A DNA stretch of 64,000 bases from Xylophilus sp. GOD-11R (GCF_033546935.1 NZ_CP137854.1:4712001-4776000), one strand, 5' to 3'; counted from the stretch's first letter, positions 1 through 9,185 are shown. A program made the numbers and translations. Notes: a model not told the origin generated them from the sequence alone.

Positions 1-213
1 CGCGTTTTGCTCTAGCCAGAACTGCACCGTCTTCAGTTCGCCCACCCGCTTTTCGATTTCTTCGGGCTGCAAGGTCGGCGCCACCCATTTCGACCAGTCC
101 GGTGCGGCCGGCACGCTGCCGACGGCCCCTTTCGACGCGGCCTGGACCAGCCCCTGGAGAAAGTCGAAACCCGGCACGAAGGCGCCGAAGCCGAAAGCGT
201 TCTTGTCGCTCAT
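1..213 (-). CDS. phaM: PhaM-type polyhydroxyalkanoate granule protein (partial)
   Basis: Only the first 71 codons are present; the gene runs off the left edge. The reading begins at an ATG (complement of 211-213) and starts MSDKNAFGFGAFVPGFDFLQ. A little further on comes WVAPTLQPEEIEKRV followed by LKTVQFWLEQNA. This 'FVPGFDFLQ ... W..PTL...E...RI.EL..VQFWLEQN' layout is the conserved N-terminal part of the PhaM family in Burkholderiales. In that family the protein bridges PHB granules, PHB synthase and the nucleoid and activates the synthase. The Ala/Pro/Lys-rich DNA-binding tail expected for PhaM lies outside the window and was not seen. The family call rests on motif recognition only. Confidence 0.82.
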   Translation of the reverse strand, partial: MSDKNAFGFGAFVPGFDFLQGLVQAASKGAVGSVPAAPDWSKWVAPTLQPEEIEKRVGELKTVQFWLEQNA

Positions 214-476
214 GAGATGGTCCTTGTATTTGGCCGATACGCCGTGTTTTTCGGCGCCGTGCCAGCTTACCGCATGGCTTCCCGGCCTTCGGTTCATCGC
301 GTACTGCGCAGTGGATTTCGTGAGCATCTCACCAACCAACCGCCTGTTGTATTTGTCTGTCTCTCGATGTAACGAATGTCGATTCGATACCGGTTCGCAG
401 GAAAGTGGCTGCTAAGCTCGTTTCGCCGTTGGCAATGGCTCCAGCGGCCCCATGGAACGAAAGCGAAGCTCAGGAG

Positions 477-1682
477 ATGCGCAAGAGAACGCCGGCGTGC
501 GGGGTTCCGGTCTGGCAGGACATCGGCCGCGCCGTCGTCATGATTGGCCTGGCTTCCGGCCTGCAGATCGCCCATGCCGCCAGCGCCGCACCGATTTGCG
601 ATGTCAACGGTGCGGTGATGAATCCCACCGACAAGGTGGCCGTACAGGGCCGGACCGGTGTGATGCGTTGCCGTGACGCGGTCACCGGCCAGGTGGTGCG
701 CGAACAAGACCTGCAGTCGGGCCGTTTCACCGGCGCGGTGCGCTACTTCACCAACGGCCATCTCAGCCGGGAGCAGTTCGTCAACGAAAAAGGCAATCTC
801 CAGGGTCGCAGCCGCGAGTTCGCTGCCGGCGGCCAGTTGCTGCGAGAGGGTAACTACGAAAACGGCGCGCTCAATGGCCTGACGCGCAATTTCCACCCGG
901 ACGGCCGCCTGCAGCGCGCCAGCTTCTACGGTCCTGCGGGCGAACTGGCCTATGCCGAATTCACCCGCCGTGGCGACCTGCGCTCCCTCAAGTGCGCCGA
1001 CCGGCCCGTGCTGGCGCCGGCGGTCGACGATGCCCGCCTGTGCGGCTTTGCGCCCAGGCCCTCGCAAGTGAGCTTCGTGGCGGAGTCGGGCGCCCTGCGC
1101 GCACGGGCCACCTTCGTCGCGGGCAGCCGGGTGCGATACGAAACATTCCAGGACAACGGCCTGCCCGCCACGCAGGAAGAAACGTCTGCCAACGGCCGGA
1201 TCGAGCGCATCTTCGGCGCCGACGGCACGCGACGGCGCGAGGTAGTCTGGGCTCTGGTCGATGGCGCCAGCCAGCGCGATCGCGAAATGGAGTTCTCGTC
1301 GAGCGGCCGACTCACCCGCGAACGGCGCTGGAGCCAGGGCGAGCTCTCCAGCGAACAAACCTACTACCTCAACGGCCAGCCCCGCAGCAAGGCGCGCTAC
1401 ACCAGCTCCGGCAGCGTCCGCACACTCGAAACGCAGGACTACTACGAGAACGGCATGCTGGCCGCGCAGGGCAGCTATGTCGACACCGGCCGCTACGCGC
1501 CGACGCCCGTCGGCATCCACCGGCAGTTCGACATGCAGGGGCGGCCCAAGGCCGAATCGGTCTACGACACACGCGGCCGCCTGCTGCGCGAACGAAGCTG
1601 GGATCCGGCCGGCGTGGTGTTGCGCGACGACGAAGTGCTCGAGGACGGCTCGCGGCGCGGACCGGGGCCGGCTGCCCGCTGA
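477..1682 (+). CDS. Secreted MORN-type (YwqK-like) repeat protein
   Basis: About 400 aa. The chosen ATG at 477 gives a positively charged start (MRKR), a hydrophobic stretch and a likely signal-peptidase site after AHA (about residue 36). The reading is open back to 405, but the extra residues do not look like a leader. The mature part is built from repeated units of the type 'G.L..E..Y..NG', such as YFTNGHLSREQF, YENGALNGL and YYENGMLAAQG. This is the MORN-variant repeat found in proteins annotated as YwqK-family antitoxins. That database name should not be taken as proof of a toxin partner, and no toxin-like neighbour is visible. It probably acts in the periplasm or at the cell surface; the function is unknown. 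It stands alone between phaM and a convergent hydrolase gene. Confidence 0.75.
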   Translation: MRKRTPACGVPVWQDIGRAVVMIGLASGLQIAHAASAAPICDVNGAVMNPTDKVAVQGRTGVMRCRDAVTGQVVREQDLQSGRFTGAVRYFTNGHLSREQFVNEKGNLQGRSREFAAGGQLLREGNYENGALNGLTRNFHPDGRLQRASFYGPAGELAYAEFTRRGDLRSLKCADRPVLAPAVDDARLCGFAPRPSQVSFVAESGALRARATFVAGSRVRYETFQDNGLPATQEETSANGRIERIFGADGTRRREVVWALVDGASQRDREMEFSSSGRLTRERRWSQGELSSEQTYYLNGQPRSKARYTSSGSVRTLETQDYYENGMLAAQGSYVDTGRYAPTPVGIHRQFDMQGRPKAESVYDTRGRLLRERSWDPAGVVLRDDEVLEDGSRRGPGPAAR

Positions 1683-1696
1683 GAATCGGTCGTGCG

Positions 1697-2740
1697 TCAG
1701 GCCTCGGCCGCCGCACCCCCGTCGTCGTCAAAAGTGACTTCCTGCGCGATGGCACCGAAGATCGATTGCCCGTCGCGGCCCTTCATTTCGATACGCACCG
1801 TGTCGTGCGCCTGCAGCCAGGCCGTCTTGGCCGAGCCGTCCTGCAGGGTTTCGATGGCGCGCTTTTCCACGATCGAACCGTAGCCACGCGGCCATTCCAG
1901 GCCCGAGGCATCTTGCCTGCGGACGCGCTTGCCTTCGGCGCCGGCTTCACGCGGCGTGCCGCGGTGGCTCGCCGGCCCCGAGCCGACGATGGTTCCGGCG
2001 ACCAGCCGGCCATGGCGGGCCGCCCGCGCGATGAGATCGCCGAAATGGAAGGCCATGTCGGCGTCGGCCTCGCACAATCCGACCTTGCGACCATTCCAGG
2101 TGGTCTGCAGCACGCCGGCCAGTCGGCCGCGTGACCATGCGGCACCGAGTTCGTCGGTGGTGACCGCGACCGGGCCGAAAGAAGTGGCCGGCCGCGCGTC
2201 GAATTCGGCCGGCGCGGGTCCGCGCAGCGCGATACCGCCCGCCAGCATCAGGAGACGGATGCCTTCCAGTCCTCGCTCCGGCGTGCAGCCGGCCGGGATG
2301 TCGCCGGTGACGACGGCCAGACCGGACTCGAAATCGGCAGAAACGCCGGTGCGCTGCAGCCGTACCGCATCCACCGGGCCGAGCATCGCCGAGCCGCCGA
2401 GGCGGGTCAGGCTGGGCGTCTTGCGTGCCGCGACGGACGTACCCGCGGCCTGCTGCAGCAATTCGTCGCGATGGACGTACGCATCGCCTTCCAGATAGGC
2501 GAAGGGCCGGGGCAGCGGCGCCATGCACCGTTCGGGTTCGAAGGCGAACGCATGGCGTGTCCGGCCGGCATTGAGGTCGTCGGAGAGATCCTGGAGTTGC
2601 GGCGACAGGAAGTTCCAGTCGTCGAGCACCGCCTGCAGGCGATTGGCGATGCCGGTCGCATAATGGGCCGAGGTCAGATCGCGCGATACGACCACCAGTT
2701 GCCCTTCGCGCGATCCGTCCTGGTAGGTGGCGAGTTTCAT
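1697..2740 (-). CDS. Fumarylacetoacetate hydrolase (FAH) family protein
   Basis: 347 aa, starting MKLATYQDGSREGQLVVVS at the ATG complementary to 2738-2740. The N-terminal part (to about residue 120) matches the short FAH N-domain common in Burkholderiales. The rest has the FAH core: an acidic cluster (SADFESGLAVVTGDIP), the segment MAFHFGDLIARAARHG and the glycine-rich VAGTIVGSGPASH before the C-terminal region. FAH enzymes use a divalent metal to cleave C-C bonds in acylpyruvate-type intermediates of aromatic catabolism. The substrate here cannot be told. It is divergent from the DUF3108 gene, with 69 bases between the starts, so the two may share a promoter region. Confidence 0.83.
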   Translation of the reverse strand: MKLATYQDGSREGQLVVVSRDLTSAHYATGIANRLQAVLDDWNFLSPQLQDLSDDLNAGRTRHAFAFEPERCMAPLPRPFAYLEGDAYVHRDELLQQAAGTSVAARKTPSLTRLGGSAMLGPVDAVRLQRTGVSADFESGLAVVTGDIPAGCTPERGLEGIRLLMLAGGIALRGPAPAEFDARPATSFGPVAVTTDELGAAWSRGRLAGVLQTTWNGRKVGLCEADADMAFHFGDLIARAARHGRLVAGTIVGSGPASHRGTPREAGAEGKRVRRQDASGLEWPRGYGSIVEKRAIETLQDGSAKTAWLQAHDTVRIEMKGRDGQSIFGAIAQEVTFDDDGGAAAEA

Positions 2741-2809
2741 CGTGCGATTGTCGCCGTAGCGCTGCGCCCCGCCGCCGCGCCCTCCAGCCCCGCCTTCTCC
2801 CGTGACGCC

Positions 2810-3871
2810 ATGCGCCATGCCGCCTCCGCCCCGCCCGTCAAGCCGATCCGGCTGTCCCGCGCCATGCTCGCCGTGCTGGCGATCGTGGTGCTGGCCGCCC
2901 ACCTGACGATACTGGGCTGGTTGCCGCTGGGCAGCACCAACGGGCAGGCACTCGACGAAAAGACGCTGCACCTGGTGACCCGCGTCGTGCCACCACCGCC
3001 CCCGCCGCCGCCCGCACGCAAGCCCCGACCGCGGCCGACCGCGCAGCCGGAGTCGCCATCCCAACCCGTCGCCACGCCATCCGCGGTGTCCGATGACGCG
3101 GCCGCGCCCGACAGCGGTGCGAACGACGGTACGGCGCCGGCATCCGATGGCACCGCGCCGGAACAAACGACCGCCGAGGCGACGCCACCGCCCGAACCCA
3201 CCCCGCCGGTTTCGGCCACGCCACCGCCACCGATCGGCCTTCCGGCCTCGGTGCGCCTGCGCTACGAGATGAACGGCGAGGCCAAGGGACTGGTCTATCA
3301 CGCCAACGCTGACCTGCTCTGGCAGCAGGACGGCGCCCGCTACAGCACCCGCATGGAGGTCAGCGCCTTTCTCATCGGTTCGCGCATCCAGACCAGCGAA
3401 GGCACCATCGGCCCTGCGGGGCTGGAGCCGGAACGCTTCACCGACAAGGGCAAGCGCGAGCAGGCCACGCATTTCGACCGCGCGGCCGGCCGCATCGTCT
3501 TCAGCTCCAACGCGCCCCAGATGCCGCTGCCGCCGGGCGCGCAGGACCGCTTGAGCGTGTTCCTGCAACTGTCATCCCAGATGGCGGGCGACCCGGGGCG
3601 TTACCCCAAGGGCACGACCATCACCATTCCCACCGCCGGCTCCAACGACCTGGGCGAATGGACCTTCGTGGTCGGCGACGAGGAAGCCTTGCAATTGCCG
3701 ATCGGGGCCCAGCAGGCGATCAGGCTGGAGCGCTCGCCGCGCAAGGCCTACGACACCCGCGTGGAGGTGTGGATCGCCCCCGCGCTCGGCTACCTGCCGG
3801 TGCGCATGCGCATCACCCAGCAGAACGGCGATTTCATCGAACAGCGGCTCGACTCCGCGGAAAGACCTTGA
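2810..3871 (+). CDS. DUF3108 family protein with TonB-like proline-rich stalk
   Basis: 353 aa from the ATG at 2810; the frame is open further upstream, so the exact start is inferred. A single hydrophobic segment at about residues 18-38 (MLAVLAIVVLAAHLTILGW) is followed by a proline-rich stretch with runs of eight prolines and then a Ser/Ala/Pro linker to about residue 140. This resembles TonB-type architecture. The C-terminal 210 residues (LPASVRLRYEMNGEAKGL onward) match the DUF3108 domain as I remember it, a beta-rich domain found in outer-membrane-related proteins. The protein is therefore likely anchored in the inner membrane with the domain in the periplasm. Function is unknown. Confidence 0.75.
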   Translation: MRHAASAPPVKPIRLSRAMLAVLAIVVLAAHLTILGWLPLGSTNGQALDEKTLHLVTRVVPPPPPPPPARKPRPRPTAQPESPSQPVATPSAVSDDAAAPDSGANDGTAPASDGTAPEQTTAEATPPPEPTPPVSATPPPPIGLPASVRLRYEMNGEAKGLVYHANADLLWQQDGARYSTRMEVSAFLIGSRIQTSEGTIGPAGLEPERFTDKGKREQATHFDRAAGRIVFSSNAPQMPLPPGAQDRLSVFLQLSSQMAGDPGRYPKGTTITIPTAGSNDLGEWTFVVGDEEALQLPIGAQQAIRLERSPRKAYDTRVEVWIAPALGYLPVRMRITQQNGDFIEQRLDSAERP

Positions 3872-3999
3872 AAACAACGGATCGTCAAGGGCTTGTCCTA
3901 CCCGGTTATGCTCTCATGGCAACTTCCAGCAAGAGGGCATTCCCCTTGAAACTGGCACCAAGGTTGCTATCTGTCAGAGACCGATGAAAGGCAAGCACC

Positions 4000-4278
4000 A
4001 TGCAGATGCTGTATGACTCCGAGAGCTTTGTCGTAGTCCACATGGTCCCCGACGACGACGAGGATCTCCCCGAATCCACCGGCCCGCAGCTCGCGCGCCA
4101 CGGCTTCGAGATTGTCGATAAACGATCCGGCAAAGAGGTTTACCTCGACGGCTCCTGGGCCGAGATGTTCCAGGAAAAGATCCTCGACTGGCAAAAGAAC
4201 ACGCCGACGCAGGAAGAAGTCGAGGACACCCTCGACAGCTACGCCGGCCTGGCCCAGAACCCGGTGATCGTGCACTGA
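4000..4278 (+). CDS. DUF3567 family protein
   Basis: 92 aa, acidic and small. It starts MQMLYDSESFVVVHM and contains GFEIVDKRSGKEVYLDG and a C-terminal EEVEDTLDSYAGLAQNPVI. This is the compact DUF3567 protein that is nearly universal and highly conserved in Burkholderiales. The start is supported by an AAAGG element about 9 bases upstream. A good intrinsic terminator follows 22 bases after the stop, so this looks like a single-gene transcript. The role is unknown. Confidence 0.85.
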   Translation: MQMLYDSESFVVVHMVPDDDEDLPESTGPQLARHGFEIVDKRSGKEVYLDGSWAEMFQEKILDWQKNTPTQEEVEDTLDSYAGLAQNPVIVH

Positions 4279-4300
4279 GCACGCTACCCACGACCCATCG

Positions 4301-4337
4301 AACGCGCCACGGAGCAATCCGGCGGCGCGTTTTCTTT
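4301..4337 (+). terminator. Intrinsic terminator after the DUF3567 gene
   Basis: A perfect 8-bp stem, aacgcgcc (4301-4308) with ggcgcgtt (4324-4331), is followed by a T-rich run (tttctttt). It ends transcription of the DUF3567 gene. Confidence 0.75.
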
Positions 4338-4377
4338 TGTGAAATTTGTGGGATTGGACTTTGGGCATAGTGACGCC

Positions 4378-5172
4378 ATGCGACCCCGACAACACATGCT
4401 CATGGTCCTGGCCTCCGCGTTCCTGGCAGCCTGCGCCACACCCAACGCGCCCGACGCGAGCGCCGGAAAGCCCGACATCCTCCTCTTCGGCGAACGGCAC
4501 GACGCGCCCGGGCAGGTCACGGTGGTCGTCGCCAGCTTGAATCAGCTCGCGAACGCGCAACACCTGTCCGCGCTGGTACTGGAGATGGCGCCGGCGGGCA
4601 CGACCACCGTCGCGCTCGGCCGCGACGCCACGCCCGATGCCATTCGCCAGGCCTTGCGCTGGAGCGAACGATCCTGGCCGTGGGAGCGCTATGCGCCAGC
4701 CATCACGGCGATGGTCGCGGCCGGCATCCCGGTCATCGGCGCCAATTTGCCGCAGGACCAGATGGCCGCCGCCATGGCCGATGTGTCCCTCGACGCCCAG
4801 CTGCCCGCTTCCGCCCGCGAGCGCCTGAGCACCGCCCTGCGCGAGGGCCACTGCGGCCTGCTGCCCGAAAGCCGCCTGCCGCAGATGCTGCGCATCCAGA
4901 TCGCGCGCGACCGCAGCATGGCCCACGCGCTGGCCGAATCCGCCGCCGGCGGCCGCACCGCCGTGCTGCTGGCCGGATCCGGCCATGTGGACGCCGCCAT
5001 GGGCGTTCCTCAGCACCTGCCGACGCAGCTGCGCGTGCGCGCCATCGCGCTGGTGGCCGACGGCGACGTCGCCCGGGGCCGCTTCGACGAGCTGCAGCCG
5101 ACGCCACCCGCGCCCGCCGGCGACCCCTGCGCCGGGCTCGCCACGCGCCTCGGCCCGAAGCCCGCGCGCTGA
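4378..5172 (+). CDS. ChaN-family lipoprotein
   Basis: 264 aa. The start is the ATG at 4378, which places a type II signal peptide with lipobox LAAC (Cys 19) at the N terminus; a longer upstream reading lacks this logic. The mature protein carries LLFGERHDAPG, the His/Glu pattern of the ChaN/TraB-like fold, then LVLEMAP and near the C terminus AVLLAGSGHVD, which is the second conserved block. ChaN-like lipoproteins have been linked to haem or iron binding at the outer membrane. That role is by analogy. It is followed by purU after 35 bases on the same strand and may be transcribed with it. Confidence 0.82.
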   Translation: MRPRQHMLMVLASAFLAACATPNAPDASAGKPDILLFGERHDAPGQVTVVVASLNQLANAQHLSALVLEMAPAGTTTVALGRDATPDAIRQALRWSERSWPWERYAPAITAMVAAGIPVIGANLPQDQMAAAMADVSLDAQLPASARERLSTALREGHCGLLPESRLPQMLRIQIARDRSMAHALAESAAGGRTAVLLAGSGHVDAAMGVPQHLPTQLRVRAIALVADGDVARGRFDELQPTPPAPAGDPCAGLATRLGPKPAR

Positions 5173-5207
5173 ACCAGGCAGCGACGGCCTGCGACAATCC
5201 GCCGGTT

Positions 5208-6053
5208 ATGACCCACGCCTACATCCTCACACTGTCCTGCCCCGATCGCCCCGGCATCGTCCACGCCGTCTCCGGCTTCCTGTTCGAGCGCGGCAGCAAC
5301 ATCGAGGAGGCAGCCCAGTACAACGACCACGCCACCGGCCTGTTCTTCATGCGCGTTCAGTTCCGCCATGACCTCGACACGCCGGGCCTGCGCAACGAAG
5401 TCGGCGCCTTCGCCGCCGCCCACCAGATGTCCTGGAGCCTGCATCTGCAGCAGGAACCGGTGAAGACGGTGCTCATGGTCAGCAAGGAAGGCCACTGCCT
5501 CAACGACCTGCTGTTCCGCTGGAAGAGCGGCCTGCTGGCCATCGACATCCGCGCCATCATCAGCAACCACCGCGACTTCTACCAGCTCGCGGCCAGCTAC
5601 AACGTGCCCTTCCACCACATCCCGGTGACGGCCGCGACCAAGCCGCAGGCCGAGGCCCGGCAGTACGAGATCATCGAGGCCGAGGGCGCCGAACTCGTGG
5701 TGCTGGCGCGCTACATGCAGGTACTGTCCAACGACCTCTGCCGCAAGCTCGAAGGCCGCGCGATCAATATCCACCACAGCTTCCTGCCGAGCTTCAAGGG
5801 CGCCAAGCCCTACTACCAGGCGCACGACCGCGGCGTGAAACTGATCGGCGCCACCGCCCACTACGTTACCGCCGACCTGGACGAAGGTCCGATCATCGAA
5901 CAGGACGTCGCCCGGGTCGACCACAGCAAGACGGTCGAAGACTTCACCGCCCAGGGCCGCGACACCGAAAGCCAGGTGCTCGCGCGCGCCGTGAAATGGC
6001 ACAGCGAACACCGCGTGCTGCTCAACGGCCACAAGACCGTCATCTTCAAATAG
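5208..6053 (+). CDS. purU: Formyltetrahydrofolate deformylase
   Basis: 281 aa, the normal PurU length. The ATG at 5208 gives the N-terminal ACT domain (TLSCPDRPGIVHAVSGFL), which senses methionine/glycine in the E. coli enzyme. Residues from about 87 form the formyl-transferase domain, with VLMVSKEGHCLNDLL, INIHHSFLPSFKGAKPY (catalytic Asn/His block) and GATAHYVTADLDEGPII (Asp). It hydrolyses 10-formyl-THF to THF and formate, balancing the one-carbon pool in the cytoplasm. A LysR-type regulator gene begins only 7 bases downstream on the same strand, suggesting co-transcription. Confidence 0.95.
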   Translation: MTHAYILTLSCPDRPGIVHAVSGFLFERGSNIEEAAQYNDHATGLFFMRVQFRHDLDTPGLRNEVGAFAAAHQMSWSLHLQQEPVKTVLMVSKEGHCLNDLLFRWKSGLLAIDIRAIISNHRDFYQLAASYNVPFHHIPVTAATKPQAEARQYEIIEAEGAELVVLARYMQVLSNDLCRKLEGRAINIHHSFLPSFKGAKPYYQAHDRGVKLIGATAHYVTADLDEGPIIEQDVARVDHSKTVEDFTAQGRDTESQVLARAVKWHSEHRVLLNGHKTVIFK

Positions 6054-6060
6054 AGCCGCC

Positions 6061-6969
6061 ATGGCGCAGCCGAGCGGCACTCCGGTGATCGTCGCGGGCG
6101 CCAAGCGCATCCCGCCGATCCAGTGCCTGCTGACCTTCGAGGCGCTGGCGCGTCTGCGCAGCGTCAGCCAGGCCGCCGAGGAGTTGTGCGTCACCCCCAG
6201 CGCGGTCAGCCACCGGGTGCGGCAGCTCGAGCAGGTCATCGGCGCCAAGCTCTTCGGCCGCGCCGACTTTTCGCTGACCACCGACGGCACCCAGTACCTC
6301 GCGCAGGTCCGCGAAGGGCTGGCCGCTCTCTCGCGATTTCCGGACATCGGCGCCGCGCACGGCGGGCGGCGCAAGCTGCGTGTCGCCGTCACGCCGACCT
6401 TCGCGCGTTCGCTGCTCATACCGCGCCTGCGCCAGTTCACCGAGGCCTATCCGGAGATCGACATCGCGCTGCAGGTGAGCATTCCGCTGCTCGACGTGGT
6501 GGCCGAAGACGCCGACCTGATGGTGCGCTTCGGCACCGGCCGTTATGCCGACGTGGAGCACATCTGCCTGGCGCAGGACGTCGTCACCCCGCTCGCCTCG
6601 CCGGCCTACCTGCGCGAACACGGCCCGTTCGACACACCCGCCGACCTGGAGCGCGCCGTGCTGCTGCGCTCGCCGCTCGACCCGTGGCGCAACTGGTTCG
6701 ACGCGCAGGGCCTGGACTGGCCCGAGCCTTCGGAGGGATCGTCCTTCAACGACATCGGCCTCATCTGCGACGCCGCTGCGCAAGGCCTGGGCATCGCGCT
6801 GGCGCGCCTGAAGCTCGCCGCGCCCTGGCTGGACAACGGCTCGCTGGAGCGCATCTTCGACCTCGACGTGCCCAGCCCGCACGGCCATCATCTCTGCTGG
6901 CGAACCGGCACCATGGACCGCTGGGAATGCGCGGCCTTCGCCGACTGGCTGGGCAAAAGCCTGGCGTGA
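6061..6969 (+). CDS. LysR-type transcriptional regulator (GcvA-like)
   Basis: 302 aa. The winged helix-turn-helix occupies about residues 20-75: CLLTFEALARLRSVSQAAEEL, then VTPSAVSHRVRQLE. A periplasmic-binding-protein-like effector domain follows from about residue 95 (LRVAVTPTFARSLLIPRLRQF). The N-terminal block resembles the GcvA/AmpR branch of LysR regulators. It lies 7 bases behind purU, which raises the possibility of a role in one-carbon or glycine metabolism, but the position is the only support. No operator was identified. Confidence 0.88.
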   Translation: MAQPSGTPVIVAGAKRIPPIQCLLTFEALARLRSVSQAAEELCVTPSAVSHRVRQLEQVIGAKLFGRADFSLTTDGTQYLAQVREGLAALSRFPDIGAAHGGRRKLRVAVTPTFARSLLIPRLRQFTEAYPEIDIALQVSIPLLDVVAEDADLMVRFGTGRYADVEHICLAQDVVTPLASPAYLREHGPFDTPADLERAVLLRSPLDPWRNWFDAQGLDWPEPSEGSSFNDIGLICDAAAQGLGIALARLKLAAPWLDNGSLERIFDLDVPSPHGHHLCWRTGTMDRWECAAFADWLGKSLA

Positions 6970-7002
6970 GCCCGGCCGGGACCGGGCGCTGACCGATCGG
7001 CG

Positions 7003-7434
7003 TCAGGCCTGCCCGATGCGCCGGCCTGCGTCGTCGACGACCGGCGGCCCGTCTTCCTTGGACAACGCGGCACGCTGCGCCGAAGGCAGGATCTCCAGCA
7101 CGGTTTCCGAAGGCCGGCAGAGCCGGGTACCCAGCGGCGTCACCACGATCGGCCGGTTGATGAGGATCGGGTGCGCCAGCATCTGGCCGATGAGCGAGTC
7201 GTCGCTCCATGTCGCGTCGGCCAGCCCCAGCTCGGCGTAGAGCGCTTCCTTCTGACGGATCACCTCACGCACCGGCGTGCCCATGTCGGCGACGAGCTTC
7301 GTCAAGGTCGCGCGATCGGGTGGTGTCACCAGGTATTCGACGACGACGGGCTCGACACCGCTGTTGCGGATCATCGCCAGCACGTTGCGCGAAGTGCCGC
7401 ACCGGGGGTTGTGAAAGATGGTGATGTCGGTCAT
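7003..7434 (-). CDS. arsC: Glutaredoxin-dependent arsenate reductase
   Basis: 143 aa. The N terminus MTDITIFHNPRCGTSRNVLA contains the catalytic Cys at residue 12 in the ArsC (R773-type) active-site motif. HPILINRPIVVTPLG further on carries the conserved Arg residues that bind the oxyanion. The enzyme reduces arsenate to arsenite using glutathione and glutaredoxin. No ars efflux pump or ArsR regulator is nearby, so it may act with unlinked genes. Its start overlaps the end of the upstream glycosyltransferase gene by 4 bases (7431-7434), so the two are translationally linked. Confidence 0.92.
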   Translation of the reverse strand: MTDITIFHNPRCGTSRNVLAMIRNSGVEPVVVEYLVTPPDRATLTKLVADMGTPVREVIRQKEALYAELGLADATWSDDSLIGQMLAHPILINRPIVVTPLGTRLCRPSETVLEILPSAQRAALSKEDGPPVVDDAGRRIGQA

Positions 7435-9128
7435 GAAAGCTCCGGTGTGGGCAGCATCGAAAGATACGCGTGGTCGAGCGCGCGCACATAGCCCGCGGTA
7501 TCGAACATGGGCGACTCCCGCCTGCGGTCCATCACGGCGCGGACTTCAGCCCGGAATCCGTCATCCCTGGCCAGGCGGACCGCCGTCGCGACGAACTCCG
7601 GAGGGTTCTCCAGAGCCAGGTGCGGCAGCCCGGCCGCTGCCAGCAGACTGGTCGCCACGCGCGAGGCAAAGGTCTGGCCGGACAGCGTCACCACGGGAAC
7701 TCCGGCCCACAGGGCGTCGGTCGCGGTGGTGTGTGCGTTGCAGATGAAAGTGTCGAGCGCTGCGTCGGCCAGCGCCAGCCGCGCAAGATGCAGGGGCTTG
7801 GACAGCACCGGTGCAAAGACGATGCGGTTCGGGTTCACGCCCTCCAGGCGCGCCTGGGCAGCCAGCCGCCGGCGTGCGACACCCGGCGCGTCGAGCAGCC
7901 AGAGCACCGAACCGTCGACCGCCTTGAGCACCTGCATCCAGGCGCCGAACGTGCGGCGGTCGATCTTGGCCGAGGTATTGAAGCAGCAGTAGACGAAGCC
8001 CGTGTCGGGCAGCCCCGCCGCGGCGCGGTCGGGCACGTTCGGGTCGATCGCCTGTCGGTTGTCGGTCGCCTGGTAGCTGAACGGCAGGCGCACGACCTTC
8101 TCGGTGTAGCCGTCCTCGTACCCGAATGGAATCACGTGGTTGTCAGCCACGATGTAGTCGATGAACGGCGCGCCCATCGTTCCCGGATAACCGAGGTAGT
8201 TGACCTGCACCGCAGCTGGCCGCAGCGCCAGCACTCCGGGTCGGCCGTTGCCGGTGTAGCCCTTCAGGTCGACCAGGATGTCGATGCCGTCGTCGGCGAT
8301 GCGTCCTGCGATGGCTTGGTCGCTCAGTGGGTGGACATCGGCGAAATGGTCGCAGTCGGCCATCACCCGCTGGCGGTGCGGCCCGGTGTCGGGATGCCCG
8401 ATGGAATAGGCGAACACCTCGAAGCGCGACCGGTCGTGCAGCGCATAGATGGCCTGCGTCAGGTGCAGGGTGGGATGGTCGTGGAAGTCGGCCGACAGAT
8501 AACCCAGGCGAACGCGCCGGCCGGTGCGCGTGGGGGTAGGCCGGCGTGGCATCGGCATCTGGTCACCGAACTGCCGCGCGTAATACATGGCAGCGGCCTT
8601 CTGCTCGTGCCGATCGAAATCCAGGAAGACGGTGCTGAACGGCGCGACCATGCCCCAGGCCTCGTCACCCCGATCGCACAACTGCTGCCGGATGAACGCG
8701 ACCTGCTCCGCCACGCCGTCCCAGTCGCAGGCATCGAGCAAGGGCCGCAGAATGTTCAGCCGCGCCTCGACGCGCAATGGGTCCAGGCTCAATGCCCGCT
8801 TCAAGTGCTCGATGGCCAACTCGATCCGGCCGGATAGATGGCAGGCGTTGGCCAGGTTCACCCAGATGCCGGCGTCGGCTTCCGGCGCGATGCGCGCGGC
8901 TTCCTCGATCAGGCCCATGCCTTCTTCGTAGCGGTGCACGGCCATGAGCAGCGCGCCGAGGTTGCTCATGGCGAAAGCGTGGTCGGGTTTTTCGGCGAGC
9001 GCCTGCCGGAAACTGCGCTCTGCGGCCGGCAGATCGCCTCTGCCCCAGCAGGCCAGCCCGTCGGCGTTCAAGTGCCGGGCCGAGCGGCGCTTCGATGATT
9101 CGAAGGTTTTGAGCAGGCGACGCAGCAT
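7431..9128 (-). CDS. TPR protein with SPINDLY/OGT-type glycosyltransferase domain
   Basis: 565 aa. Residues about 20-150 form TPR-like helical repeats (NADGLACWGRGDLPAAERSFRQAL type units). From about 195 the GT41 catalytic region follows: VRLGYLSADFHDHP, QVNYLGYPGTMGA, a YCCFNTSAKID segment and NAHTTATDALWAGVPVVTL with TFASRVA. These blocks are characteristic of O-GlcNAc-transferase-like (SPINDLY) enzymes, which glycosylate proteins on Ser/Thr. In beta- and alphaproteobacteria such genes often sit near flagellin or surface-polysaccharide genes; here the neighbour is a WecG-type transferase on an acquired element. It is co-directional with arsC and overlaps it by 4 bases. Confidence 0.85.
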   Translation of the reverse strand: MLRRLLKTFESSKRRSARHLNADGLACWGRGDLPAAERSFRQALAEKPDHAFAMSNLGALLMAVHRYEEGMGLIEEAARIAPEADAGIWVNLANACHLSGRIELAIEHLKRALSLDPLRVEARLNILRPLLDACDWDGVAEQVAFIRQQLCDRGDEAWGMVAPFSTVFLDFDRHEQKAAAMYYARQFGDQMPMPRRPTPTRTGRRVRLGYLSADFHDHPTLHLTQAIYALHDRSRFEVFAYSIGHPDTGPHRQRVMADCDHFADVHPLSDQAIAGRIADDGIDILVDLKGYTGNGRPGVLALRPAAVQVNYLGYPGTMGAPFIDYIVADNHVIPFGYEDGYTEKVVRLPFSYQATDNRQAIDPNVPDRAAAGLPDTGFVYCCFNTSAKIDRRTFGAWMQVLKAVDGSVLWLLDAPGVARRRLAAQARLEGVNPNRIVFAPVLSKPLHLARLALADAALDTFICNAHTTATDALWAGVPVVTLSGQTFASRVATSLLAAAGLPHLALENPPEFVATAVRLARDDGFRAEVRAVMDRRRESPMFDTAGYVRALDHAYLSMLPTPELS

Positions 9129-9185
9129 GGGCGAACAGAGCTTGCAGCGCCATGGAACGCTGCCGGACGGCGGTGAAAAGAAAGA

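Noticed and set aside
477..1682. Toxin-antitoxin locus suggested by the YwqK name
   Set aside because: Only a signal peptide and MORN-like repeats are visible, and no toxin-like gene lies beside it.
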